A DNA stretch of 64,000 nucleotides from Liolophura sinensis (GCF_032854445.1 NC_088295.1:74614028-74678027); one strand, 5' to 3'; counted from the first letter of the stretch, positions 38,685-50,576 are shown. Numbers and translations: made by a program. Notes: generated by a model not told the origin, from the sequence alone.

Positions 38685-41600
38685 ATGGGCGAAAAACCAG
38701 AATCGTCTAAGATGGAGAAGCCTCGCTTCCAGGGGTTCGATGTAAACGAGGGTAAGCCATCTGTACACTTAATTTAAATGTCTGAGCTTAAATGTTAACG
38801 CCTACAACCGGTTATTCATAATGCAGTGTGAATATTATGGAACTATTGAGAGTAGCACTTACATACGTACATGTAAACCTACTGATACGCAGATGAACCG
38901 GTTATATGTAACATTGTATACGCGTGCACAAAATTCCTCGCAAATTATTCTTAATTAGTTTATGCAACTGAGAAACGACAATGCTGTCTTTAAATTGCTT
39001 CTCACTCAACACGGATATTGTTCCCCTGATGTGCAAAACCGTAACCTGAACGTCACCATGCTCGCCTTAGGCCAGAACCTGCTAATGTTGAGATTATGGT
39101 AGCTCAATCCACTACCAAAATTGTTTCCATTACTTTCTACCTTTGCATCGAACTAAGAAAGCCTTTATCATTGAACAAAATAACACAGAATGAGTACTAA
39201 TAATTTTGTTGTGTAGCTTACGCTCGTGCAAAGCGTTCCAGCCGCTGTCCTGAAGTGACATGGTTGGCGCGTGAAGGTCATTAGGCATTAAGGTCAAGGT
39301 TAACCGTGCACTCAGTTACAAGTGATCTTTACATGCAAATGCAGAATAGAGCAGAACGTCTCCGACCGTCTCTTGTAACATTGTGGTGACTTGATCTGAA
39401 AGCACATGAGCTGTTTTTCTAGGGGAGGGTGCTACATAAAATAAGGTCGTGTGGAAGAAGTGGTGGAAACCGCCGCTTGCCTCTAGTCACGTACACGGCA
39501 TCCGCGAATAGCTCCTGATCGATTTCAGAAAACAGGGAGTTTATGATTAGGGTTAGAATTCATACGCATGTTACCTTCCGCGTATAGCCTTGCGGATTAC
39601 GTACAACTTGTTCCGAATGCGTTCACGTAAAATCAATTATAGAACAAAATGTCAACTTAAACACACACTGAGGCCAGAGTGCAATCATTTCCTTTTAAAC
39701 AATTTTTTTTAATAAAAACAACTTCTTTTTTTTTTGTCTCGCAGAAAATTTAAAACATGTCATGAGCCTTGGGAATCAATCAGTAAATTAATATTAACTT
39801 ATATCTTAATTATCCCTTGACAAAGTAAACATGCAGACTTACACTCATTAATTGTCATCGCCTGATTCTGTGGTACACTTGTCTTATTAAGTTAGATTCA
39901 GGTGAAGACAGTGTTTGGTATTCGGTGATACTTTGGGAGTGCATACGGAGATGATGCCACATACTAAACACTATGCGTTTAATACATTGATTACGAAAGG
40001 AAAAATTTAATATTCTGTGTTAGCAGTGTACAGCTTATAATGTCAGTTCCTAAGGTTTCACCTTTCTGCATGTTACATATCTACACACATATCAAAGTCA
40101 TTTTTTTCATTTTGCGTTAACATCTATAATTGCATTTCTAATTGTTTACGTCATGTACACGTGACATTGTCTCTGTTGATATCAACATCCGAACACCTAT
40201 GCCACTATACCGCGTATGTGTCTATATGTACAAGCTATGTTGATATCAACATCCGAACACCATTGCCTGTTTATTCCGGGTATAGAGCGGTGCAGATCCC
40301 GGTAACCCTTTATCACTCGGGGTAATACGGAAAGTGCTTTCGTAATCTCTGCGCCAAGTCGAGCTGACCCTCCCCACGTCCTCGACTGGATATGTCAGCA
40401 GCGCTCAGTGGGTCTGTTCGCCGCCTCGATCGATTCACGACTGCTAACAAACACATCCGCCTGGCTTGAAAAGGACCGTCTGGGCCGCGTAATAGTTTTT
40501 TACTCGTTTTCTATAGCAACCTGTCATGTAAATTTAACCAGCTATAATAGTTTGGTGTCAGTCTCTGCTGATCACTTTGCCCAGTTGATTTATCACTGAA
40601 ACTGCCATATACGTACACCATTGGGATAACAGCAACGTGCATGTGGTATATACCTTCCCAGTTGTGCCTAAGAAGAAACCAACATGAGCTGGACTTGAAC
40701 TCACTGCGACCGCACTGGTGAGGGGCTGCTGTGTCATTGCGCCGCGCTGGCACGTTAACCACCTCGGCAACGGAGGTCTGAATTAGAACGGCACAGTTTA
40801 GCTCACCGTTTTCATCCGTATTAGGCAAATGTCGGCTCAAATATATATTAACACCCGAAGTGACAGGTGCGTAGGACTTTTTGCGCCCCCTGCAAGGCCT
40901 ACTGATCGGACTACTAACATAGTTAGGAGTCGAAACGTAAACGGCCATAAACTGGTGAAATGAACAGAGCCAGATACGAGCTGGCCTCTTTTAAGTCCAG
41001 CATTTCAACGCTATAGTGTAACCGTGGCCTATATATTAGTTTGAATTCTAAGAAATACATGAAAATCATTGTGCCTGATTTTAATCTGGCTTCCTTCTTT
41101 TGACGAAGAAAAATCGTATACATCCATTTCTCATTAAGTGATATTGCGAAATACAGTTCTCCGGTGATTTATGTGAAAACTTGTGAAAGAAAACCCCAGG
41201 GATGCTTCCTAACAGGGTTACATGCCTAGCCAGAATCCAGAGTAGGAAAAGCCGAAACATGTTTGCAGACTTGAGGAGATTGGCACTTTGCCCTTTTCGC
41301 TGTCATGGTTCAGGCCTATAGGTTATCCTCTGCATGATCGATATGTCTCGCGATCAGCTATAAATACCTGTAAAACAGTTTTTCACATATTCACGATTAA
41401 AACGGAGCATGATCAGCAATCAAATTCCAGTTTTGAATCTTTGATGTCCAGATGTCCAAGGTCTATTTAACTTGCCGCAGACGAAAATACTTCAACATAT
41501 AAAGATCGCCTACTGAAATGTGAACAATTTTTACCATTACATAATCGATGAAACAGTGACACATTATTACATCCAGCCGACTACTTAATACATGAGAAGT

Positions 41601-44600
41601 TGTCATGGAGTTTTTATATATTTCATTGGTAATTTTAACTCGGCACTCGCTCTCTTAAACGACGATTGTCAGTTTGTTCGAATTGTTCAAATTTTTATCA
41701 TCTCGAATATTTTACTATTTCTTACGGCAGGCTTCGTTTCATTAAGGGTTGGTTTTTTGCTGTTGGCTTAAATGTTACTTTCAAATATTAGAAACATCTT
41801 GTTATGAATGACCACAATACTTTCTTGCAATGCCATGGTTGACGTCAAAGCGGCACGTGTTTGGCATCACTTATTTCTTTTCTTTGTTTTAGTGCCATTG
41901 TGGACCTCAAAGCTGTTTCCGGTTGCTATCATTTGTTTTTTTGCTTCCTTGCAGCGGCATGGTTGACGGCAAAGAGGCTCCTGATGGTCATCATTTGAGT
42001 TTTGCTTTCTTTCAGTGCCATGGTAGACGTCAAAGCGGTTCCTTGTGTCCATTATCTGCGTTCATTTGGTTTCTTTCTTTGTCATGGTGGACATCGAAGT
42101 GGACCTTCATGGGCATCTTTTGTTTCTTTGCTATCTTGAAGTTCCATGGTGGACATCAAAGCCATTCCTGATGGCCATTATTTGTTTCTTTGCTTTCTTT
42201 CAGTGCCATCAAAGGGGTTTCTGGTGGTCATGATTTGTTTCTTTGCTTTCTTTCAATGCCATGGGACCATCATAGCTGTTTTTGATGGCTAGCATTTGTT
42301 TGTGTGCTTTCTTGCAGTGCCATAGTGGACGTCAAAGTGGTTCCTGGTGGGCACTATTTGTTTCTGTGCATTCTTTTAGCACTATGGTAGACGTCTAAGT
42401 GGTTTATTATGACTATCATTTGTTCCTTTGCTTTCTTTCAGTGCCATGGTGGACATCAAAGCGGTTTCTGATGGCCGTAATTTGTTTCTTTGGCTTTGGG
42501 AATTTGTACGCTCAGCGAGTGAACCTCAGTATGGCCATGGTTTGTATGATAAACCACACGGCTACCGATGTTGGCATGGAGTCAAAATATCCGGAACAAT
42601 ATCACAGTCACATTGGGCACACGAACGACTCCGGGTATTCACACGTTACCACTCAAGGACCCGTTGACCTTGAGGAACAGTGCCCTTCACATGGTCATTC
42701 GGATAATGAAACGATTAGCCAATCAGAGGTAGGTATATGGGCCTGAATTCTTAATTTAGTCATTAAGATACAAACTACTAATATTCTATAATACACAATT
42801 AACGGTGTTCAGGTGCTTTGCTGTTATTGGTTTTCGTTTGTTTTTTTGTTTTGTTTTTTTTTACTTATACTTGAGTTTACGTTGTGCAAACATTTAAAAC
42901 TACAGTTTTTTCGTCTTTATTTTATTTTTTTATTTGTTCAGCAAGGCAATCTCGTCTGGGATAAACAAATCCAAGGACTTCTTCTTGGCTCTTTTTTCTG
43001 GGGATATTTATTTCCTCAAGTACCTGGCGGTTGGCTCAGTGAAAAATTTGGCGCCAAAAAGGTTACAGCCGCCGGAATGTTTCCTGTCGCCATTTTGACT
43101 CTCTTGACACCCGTCAGCGCTACCACGAGCCCTTGGCTCCTCCTTGTGGTCAGAATCCTTATCGGAGTAGGGGAGGTAAGTTAGTCATTTACATCTCCAT
43201 GGAGATATATTATCTCTTTTAAATGAATGTCATAGCTGATCAGTCTCAAGTTTCGTCGGACATGTGTTTATATTTATCGGTTGAGCTTGACTTTTCTTCT
43301 TTATTGTCTTGAGCCATAATCGTTCATTCTTCATTATTGTATTTATTGTATAGAAAATACGACATTTTCAGCCAATATCATAATTCGGTTGATTACACAT
43401 TTCCAGGCTGTCATGTACCCTGCTGCTCAAGCCCTGTTTGCCCGCTGGGCGGCGCCCTGGGAACGGAGTCGTCTGATTGGTATATCATACGCAGGTGCGT
43501 GTTTTAGGCTTTTGAGAGGAGAAATGCGGCTAATCCAATGAGAAACATGGCGGCATAAATACATTTAAGTTTCTTGAAAGAGCCTTTCATTTTATGTCAC
43601 GTTTACTGTGTACTAAGGAAGTACATGTTCCCAGTTAATGCTTCCGCAGACAGGAGGCTGGATTTCACTGGTTAACTGCGACCGATTTACCTTACATGGA
43701 TAAAGCATTATGGACACGATAATTAATTGAGTATTAAGTCTGACCCAGAAAAGCAGTCGAAACCATTCCATAATAGGCAATCTTTACGTAATCTCCTTAT
43801 TCCGTTTCAAAAGCACGACCATAATTTTTATGTGTAGCTTTTTCATTTGTCGGCATCCATAATGACTCCGTTGCGTAGACCCTAACACAGCAAAAAATCA
43901 ATCAATCAATCGTTATTCATGACCAAATAATGCGCCAAACCTAATCGACAATCAAGAGTGACAAACAATGTCTGGATGGATTGGGGCATAATGAAACATA
44001 CTGCTACATTGCTGTCCATTGCGGTAATATGGGACAGACGCTATCGATTTTGGACTTCATGGTTATATCCCTGCTTGCTATTAAACCAGATACCAGCAAG
44101 TTGTCTCTTTGCTCTCAGGTGGTCAGCTAGGGAATGCCATAGCCTTCCCCGTGTCCGGATTACTCTGCGATTATGGATTCGGTGGTGGATGGCCGTCCAT
44201 ATTCTATGTATTTGGTAAGCATCAGTGATTTGGCTTCTCAGAATCGTGGAGTTTTTCATAATCCAGAACTTTTTTGCATGTGGATGATGAAAGGCTTCAG
44301 GTTCCTTTGTACATGTAGGTAAATTCATCATTTGAACACTCTTCGTAACGCTTTGGGAAATCAGTCTTAAGCTATGAAATACGTTTACTTTTGTTTTAAT
44401 TCTTAAATACTTAAGTGGCAAGGTCTGCCAGCAACCTGCGGATGGTCGTGGGTTTTCCCCGGGCACTGCCAGGTTTACTCCCACCATAACGCTGGCCGCC
44501 GTCGAATAAGTGGAATATTCTTGAGTGTGGCGTAAAACACCAATCAAATAAATAAATAAATAGTTTGTACCATTTTGTTTCGGAACAGCTTGCCTACGCT

Positions 44601-47600
44601 GGGTTAAATAATTCATTAGTAAATTGAGTTTGACTCTGATATTAGTTAATTAACAAAGTTTAATGGCTTGCCATCAACTTGTCCGTTCTTGATTTGTTTT
44701 TCGTCTTGACTGGCTAATGAATTCTGTATAGCAACAAGAAAACGAAACATACTAATGGTAAAAAAAAAATTACCCCCCCCCCGCCCACAACCTTCATTCA
44801 CCTAGATGGCTTGACCTTTAAAATGTTTTTGATCTAAGCACTGGGTGCAGGCGGTGCCTTTATCTGTTAAGATCAGATTTTCATTGTGATTGGAGAGCCT
44901 TAGAAGTCTTACTCCCCACTTCCTTACGGTTCCGTCAGCCGTTAAATACAGATCTAAGATCGATTTTATTCTGGCACTGTTCCATACAGTTGTATTTTGT
45001 GGCAATATAGTTTCTGTGTAACGCTGATGGCTTTTAAAAACCCGTCAGTTAGTCGTATAAATTCAAGCCGTCTTTGAATCTGTCACAGGTACATGTGGAT
45101 TTATCTGGTGCGTGGTATGGACGATATTTGTTCACGATTCCCCGGCAGAATGTCCGAGAATTACCGACATTGAACGGAAATACGTCGAGCAGTCGCTGGG
45201 ACAGAGTAACAAGAACAAAAAGGTCTGTTAGGTTAATGCATTTAAGAAATGAACTCAAGAAATGAACGGCTATAGTTGTCAAAATTTGGCTGAAATTTCA
45301 TGGCCTTATTTCTTTTTTGATTTGATCGGTGTTTTATGCCGTATACTCAAGAATATTTCACTTATGCGACGGCAACCAGCATTATTGTAGGAGGAGACAT
45401 GACCTCAAGCTATGATCATTCATTCATCGTCGTCAATGACAAAACATCCATCCGATCGATCTGTCAGATATTTAGTTCATCCATCAATACCTCTGCCAAT
45501 CAGTCAGTAATGAACAAATCAGCTGTTGAATAGTCAGCTTTTAAGATGACTCGCGTTTTATTCATTAATTTATTCGTTTATTTGATTGGTGTTTTACGTC
45601 GTACTTAAGAATAGTTCACTTATGCGACGGCGGCCAGCATTATGGTGGGAGGAAACCGGACTTTAACTCTCAGCGACCGTGTTTGTGAGAGGCTTCTGGG
45701 ATATTGTGCCGCGTGGGCGTGCTAACTCCCGCGGCCACGGAGGCGTCTTATTCATTAATACAGAAAAAGTATATAACAGTGTGTACATTACAGGCAATTG
45801 GTCTAATACTCAAGCAAACGATTAAAACAGCCGATCTATTTAAAGAGCTCAGCATTTTCTTATTAAACTTGTACCTCTCAGAAACCGGACACGCCTTGGA
45901 AGCCATTTTCAGCAGCCCGGCTGTCTGGGCCATCATTGTGGCCCACACCTGTGGTAACTGGGGAGCTTACTTTATCCTTACCAGCATACCGGCCTACATG
46001 AAAGAAGTACTCAAGTTTGACATCAAAAAGGTAGTATTGCATTTTTTTCATTTCTAAATTCTAGACCAGTTGATGACCTCTAGTAAATTATTATCATATC
46101 ACTACACTTTTTTACCTACACTCAAAAAGTTAATCTCTTGAATTTATTTTATTATTATAACTCAACATCGTATCATATTCAACATAGTATTCAAGCCTAA
46201 TAGAATCTATATGTTCAATTAATACAATATGTGTGTTATATTTAACATAATAATCTGCTGCAATAGCGGAATACATTGTAGCATTCCTCAGACAACACAT
46301 TTTCTGATAAATTTCACAGATTATCTATTTGAGAGTAACTCCAGTGAGCCACGGTACCATAGGGGGTCTATGTTGCTACCATATTTGGCTAATTACATGA
46401 ACAGTTAGAATAAAACCCTAACAGGGGACGAGAAGCTGTATTTCACCAGTTACGTGTCGCCATTAACCAGCAATCACTCTGTCGTCACTGTTCTGGTTGT
46501 ACTCTCCATGCTGTAGTCGTTTACATCGTAATTAATGCTTTGTTTGTTCAAAGAATATGTGATATGTGAAAACACACTTGAACTATCATAAATCTGACCA
46601 TGTGTTTTTATACAGCTATAGTTTGTCTTGAGATTGAACATTTCATTGAACATTGACACATTAGCAAACGTTATTTATCATGCGTATGTTTTTAAAATGG
46701 TTGCAAACAAATCAACTTTGTAGTTCTTTGGACCACTGTAATGTACATACCTCCATTGCATGTACAATACTTTATCGCCTTTCCTTCTTTGTCTGGTTAT
46801 TATTTCTCATTTGTTCGGAATATTATGTTTCTCGAAATGACCATTTCTAGTGCCATGTTGTGACAAAATGGGCTATTTTCGATACTACTTGTTTCCCCCA
46901 CTCTGGATGTGTTATAATACCGAGCGGGCTGTTCTCAATGTTGCCGCATTTATCATTTGGATGTGTTTATTATACAGAGTAGAATGTTTTTAATTTTGCT
47001 ACATTTCTCATTTTTAAACGTGTTTTCAGGATTTCTCTTATAATCCCATGTGTTTTATCTCCCAGATCGGATTGTTTTCAAAGTTGCCGTGTTTCTAATG
47101 TTTGACATGTTTGGTTACAAAATAGATTGTTATCTTCCTGCATGCTTTACATGGTTCTCTCATTACGGATGTGTCATTTTATAGAATGGACTGTTTACAA
47201 GGTTGCCTTATATCTAACATTTTTATTTATTTATTTATTTATTTTTTTCGAAACTAGATTGTTATCTTCCTGAATGCTTTATCTCACATTCTGGATGTGT
47301 TGTGTTGAACAGTGGTGCTGTTTATATAATGTTAGATGTGTCATGTTACAGATCGGTCTGTTTACAATGTATTTTGTCACTTTGCATGAGTGTTTACAAT
47401 ATTACAGTATCACAGATTTTTGTATGTTCTGTTACAGAACGGACTGTTCACAATGTTGCCGTATCTCTCATTTTGGATGTGTATTAACATTGGAGGCACA
47501 TTGGCCGACTTTCTCATTGAAAAGAAGATTTTAACAGTTGTCTGGACCAGAAGAAACTGATGGACACTATAGGTAAATGTTAAACCATTAGTAATCCGCC

Positions 47601-49239
47601 GTGAGTGGTGGCCTGTCACTTATCTGCTTTCCATGAAGACATTCCTAACCTTTGTCCAGTTGAGCTTAACTGTACATTAGGCTTTGTTCCATACTCTAAA
47701 AGGAGTGGATCTTTGAGGAATTCTCAAGTGGCAGCCAAAGACACGAAGTTCCCGGGAACGTATGCCGCGATTTATTACAACTTGACAGTTTAATCAGACT
47801 TAGTTCCAAATGTAGTCCAGGTTATACAGCAGGAAATCAAATCCAATCTACGTTCCCAATTCTGGAATCGGAAGCTGTTTTGATTTTTAGCTACGAAAGG
47901 CAGCCCTTTTAGTTGCTCCTTCTGTTTGTTGGTCGAATGTTCTTTGGGTCTGTCGGTCTGTCAAATACTTGACATATCCCATCTTCTAGCATATGGGCCT
48001 GGGCGAGGGGACAAAGTGCAAGACAACGTCATGCAACGACTTTTTTTAATCAAAAAATGATTAACCATTAAATATGAACATACACTTGTTTGAATTATAA
48101 TCATGTTTCGTGTGAACGAGATCGAGGATAAATAGGTGGTAGTGTCACCACAACTACATACACTGACTATCGTTATGAATTCAATTCCAGCCTGAGGTAA
48201 TTTTGTGCGGTCTTGCCTTTATAGGGCTGGTGATGCCTGGTACCCTAATGGTTATCACGGGCTACATGAGCTGTAATCAACCAACAGCTGCCGTAGCCCT
48301 GCTCGTCCTAGCCATGGGTTTCAGTGGATTCCAGTTTGCCGCCCACTTCGTCAACCACGGAGACATCGCACCATCCTTCGCGGGTACTCTCTTCGGCATC
48401 TCGAACGTAGCAGCGACTATACCGGGAATTCTGACTCCATATGTTGTTGGAGCCGTGACAACAGAGGTAATGTCATACCAATTCAACTTCACGCTTCATG
48501 GGTAGAATGGATCGTTGGAGGGTATAAAAAATAAATAACAGCCACTTATAAACTCGACCACCATCAAATAAATAACAAACTTTTGAGAAGAGCGCTAATA
48601 GCCAATCAAATAACTAAATACATTAAGAATAACATCGACAGTTTTTATCCAATAATACACGTAGTTGTACAATGATTCGACTAACTCCTAAATGCATTCA
48701 GCTAGCGAATGTTGAAAATGGAAGCTATCTTGTCCTTGGGTATCTTGATGTCTGAATTCATCTTGTCATTTGTGTTAGACCAGTTTAAAAAAACACTGTT
48801 ATCTTACAAAAGGAAATATAAATAAATTTGTTTTATCACTTTAGCCCAAATTACTGTCAGTTATATGGCCTCATGCCGTATATAGCTTTGAAATTTGGCC
48901 ATGCGCAGATCAGGGTTTCTACACCAGCCAGCTATGTCACGTAATTGTGATTAATGGAGACTTCTTCTTTCGCAGAAAACCCGTGAACAGTGGCTAATAG
49001 TATTCTATATCAGTGGAGCCGTCCACATCTTTGGAGCTTTATTTTACTTCATCTTCGCTCGTGGCGATATCCAGTCGTGGGCTGTCATTCCGGATGTAGA
49101 CAACACGAACCACGCGGAGAACGCCAACGCTTTATTAGAAAAGGGAAGAAGGTCTTCTGATACCGGCAAAAGTGGAGACACGTTGGTAGTAGAGAACGAA
49201 AATGACTCCAAACTTCTGGATGACAAGGCTACAGCATAA
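38685..49239 (+). CDS. SLC17-family anion transporter, ten exons, two apparent one-base losses
   Basis: Exons: 38685-38751, 42442-42728, 42942-43175, 43407-43494, 44119-44214, 45089-45222, 45882-46030, 47438-47572, 48225-48466 and 48976-49239, giving about 565 residues if the two frame breaks are ignored. Family marks: exon 2 has the first membrane helix ([20 protein letters not shown]) and a His-rich luminal loop with sequons NHT, NDS and NET. Exon 3 has [19 protein letters not shown], and exons 3-4 have RILIGVGE then [20 protein letters not shown]. Exon 7 has [17 protein letters not shown], exon 9 has [10 protein letters not shown] and [18 protein letters not shown]. The C-terminal tail is hydrophilic. 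SLC17 members are 12-helix carriers of sialate, acidic amino acids, nucleotides or phosphate in lysosomal, vesicular or plasma membranes; the substrate cannot be told here. Exons 7 and 8 each read one base short, so this could be an assembly fault or a decaying copy. The ATG context (caaaATGG) is good. Confidence 0.86.
40174..40261. repeat. 24-bp direct repeat with a perfect palindrome
   Basis: The 24 bases starting tgttgatatcaacatccgaa occur identically at 40174-40197 and 40238-40261. Each begins with the 14-bp palindrome TGTTGATATCAACA. They lie in intron 1 of the transporter gene. Confidence 0.7.
40650..40779 (-). mobile_element. Family-A SINE, head half, antisense
   Basis: It begins near taccttcccagttgtgccta, carries the complement of the B box (ggacttgaactcac), and ends with the complement of the tRNA-like head (accacctcggcaacggaggt). 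The tail half is absent. Confidence 0.82.
41820..42441 (+). repeat. Tandem array of ten degenerate copies of the exon-2 acceptor junction
   Basis: Ten units of about 62 bp precede the real exon 2. Each has a T/C-rich tract (ttgctttctttcag type) and then a copy of the first bases of the exon (tgccatggtggacatcaaag). Unit junctions fall after 41830, 41892, 41954, 42015, about 42080, 42141, 42203, 42256, 42317 and 42379; the true junction is after 42441. AG is kept at 41892, 41954, 42015, 42141, 42203, 42317 and 42379, and lost at 41830, 42256 and about 42080. Spacing is 61-62 except where a unit has an indel. The last part of each unit (atttgtttctttg) matches coding bases of exon 2 for ICFF, so the coding strand itself supplies the next copy's pyrimidine tract. 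Confidence 0.88.
44417..44563 (+). mobile_element. Family-A SINE, 3' two thirds, sense
   Basis: It starts at ggcaaggtctgccagcaacc and continues through ggtcgtgggttttccccggg, cccaccataacgctggccgc and the tail aatattcttgagtgtggcgt to an aaataaataaata end. Intron 5 of the transporter gene. Confidence 0.87.
45206..45222 (+). other. Possible alternative donor in transporter exon 6
   Basis: Within exon 6, cagA|gtaaca offers a donor 17 bases before the one used in the main model (AAAAAG|gtctgt). Using it would change the phase from 0 to 1 and so enter exon 7 in the frame that stays open through its conserved membrane segment. It would cost the conserved TPWK tract, so it is only a possibility. Confidence 0.3.
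45315..45398 (-). mobile_element. Family-A SINE, tail part, antisense
   Basis: Shows ttgatcggtgttttatgccg, cgacggcaaccagcattatt and ggaggagac only. Intron 6 of the transporter gene. Confidence 0.8.
45573..45746 (-). mobile_element. Family-A SINE with internal deletion, antisense
   Basis: The tail and first body part (gcggccagcattatggtggg, aggaaaccgg) are joined directly at about 45660 to ctctcagcgaccgtgtttgt and the antisense tRNA-like head (cgcggccacggaggc). The middle of the body is missing. It lies about 135 bases before transporter exon 7. Confidence 0.85.
45882..46030 (+). other. Transporter exon 7, one base short
   Basis: Both neighbouring junctions are phase 0, so a multiple of three is expected, but the exon is 149 bases. 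Reading from the acceptor gives KPDTPWK, the family's conserved start. The next codons of the family ([15 protein letters not shown]) appear only in the other frame. The break falls at TTGGAAGCC (45896-45904), where one more G would restore the family sequence. Confidence 0.7.
46860..47437 (+). repeat. Tandem array of about ten degenerate copies of the exon-8 acceptor junction
   Basis: Units of about 53-60 bp, more worn than those before exon 2, each resemble gttacagaacggactgttca followed by caatgttgccgtatctctca and tggatgtgt, the true start of exon 8. Unit junctions fall after about 46869, 46924, 46977, 47029 (short unit), 47065, 47125, 47184, 47257, 47312 and 47351; the real junction is after 47437. 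Most keep AG. One unit has a tttattta insertion near 47220-47248. A still more degraded unit may lie upstream near 46815. Confidence 0.75.
47438..47572 (+). other. Transporter exon 8, one base short
   Basis: It opens [20 protein letters not shown] and [16 protein letters not shown], as the family requires. It then meets TGA, while the expected KLMDTI continues one frame over. The break lies at AGAAGAAACTG (47549-47559); a fourth A in the AAA run would give RRKLMDTIG. The next exon (48225) starts in phase 1, which fits 136 bases and not the observed 135. Confidence 0.68.
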
Positions 49240-49338
49240 ACTACTTGTTGATATATGGATATTATATAAATTTTACTAGCTTCGAACCCTTGCCATTGAC
49301 AACATGACGACGACATGCTGTTCAAACCTGTGCTAAAT

Positions 49339-49344
49339 AATAAA
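49339..49344 (+). terminator. Polyadenylation signal of the transporter gene (AATAAA)
   Basis: AATAAA about 100 bases after the TAA stop, the likely 3' end signal of the SLC17-family transcript. Confidence 0.6.
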
Positions 49345-50576
49345 GTGTGGGACAGCATCGTAACAGTTTTATGACACTATTCCACATATGAGGTTTCTGA
49401 GGATAAAAGGAAAATAGATTGCTGGAATTTGACGCCCTGTGTATGGAAAATGTTTCAGCCATAGCTTTGAGAAGGTTCCGGATTAAATCTGGTACAACAC
49501 ATCATATTACCGAGCCATTTACTGAGGTGATCCAAGGGCCGTATAACCAATGTTAAACCTCCCAGAGGTTCGTTTATGTCGTGCTTCAGCATGACGCGCA
49601 GACATATAACAGCGCATAGCTGACATGCCTGCTTAAACGAGGGCGACAATCAGCAAAATGAGTCCAGGTCTGTTTGAACAACGAGTTCCGGTTGTACAGA
49701 GACGGTGTAATCTACACAAACAAAAGCTCATTACCTTATTCATGTTTTAGAATACAATATTGTATGTTTATGGCCTATAGATTGTAAATAGCGTAGGCAG
49801 AATCTCATTGAAAACCATATACGGTTGTACGTGTGCAACGTGTGATATTTCCTCTTCCATTTTAACTAACACATATTTTCATCTGGAGTAAGTAGTTTTT
49901 TTTCCCATAATACAAGGAAACAAGCTCAAACGTTTCTCTACAACATTGCCTGTATAAAGCTACGTATAGATGCAAATTACAGCTCACTGAAAATACAAAT
50001 TTGCTTGTGCAAATAACCTGCTGATATGTTCCCATTCTCTGTGCTCATATACTGCATCTAAGAAAAAAAGAAATTGCTTATAATGTAAAAAGATATATTT
50101 ATAAAGAACTTCCTCCATTGTCTTCCACCTGATGTTGAGCACCACTGTTTATAATTTATCCCCTCATTAAGTACATATATAACAAATACCATGCAGGAAG
50201 TGTGTTTTTGACCAGTACATATTTATGGGTTCTCGTAGTTTTGCACCCACCGTTTGCCATGGTTATTGGTAGGACAGAGGTGACGGTCTCCATGCTGTCG
50301 CCTATATGATGGAGACATGCTCCGTGACTGGCAAATCGTTTTGTATTATTACTGAGGAAACAAACCGAGGGAAAAACTGAGGAAGATACGGATACAAGTT
50401 CTGTACATTTTTTAAGATATTTGGCCTCAAAGTATCAGTTCATAAACCTTAGTTTATAGGGTGAAGTGGGTGGAGAAGGGACATTTACATTGCTACAAAG
50501 TGGCCCTATATCAGCGTCATGTTCACTTTGTTTCTTAATACACAACAAATCATTGTACACCAAGGTACGTTTTCTT

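Noticed and set aside
41923..42233. Open frames before transporter exon 2 that read like the first helix (for example [12 protein letters not shown])
   Set aside because: They are translations of the junction array; each ends in a stop within one or two units, so they are not separate exons or genes.
44041..44616. 191-codon open frame on the minus strand
   Set aside because: It is antisense to transporter exon 5 and an intronic SINE; the start of the translation ([17 protein letters not shown]) is SINE sequence.
48191..48224. Alternative start of transporter exon 9 at the acceptor after 48190
   Set aside because: In the required phase it meets TGA at once; the acceptor at 48224 gives the family sequence [14 protein letters not shown] in phase 1.
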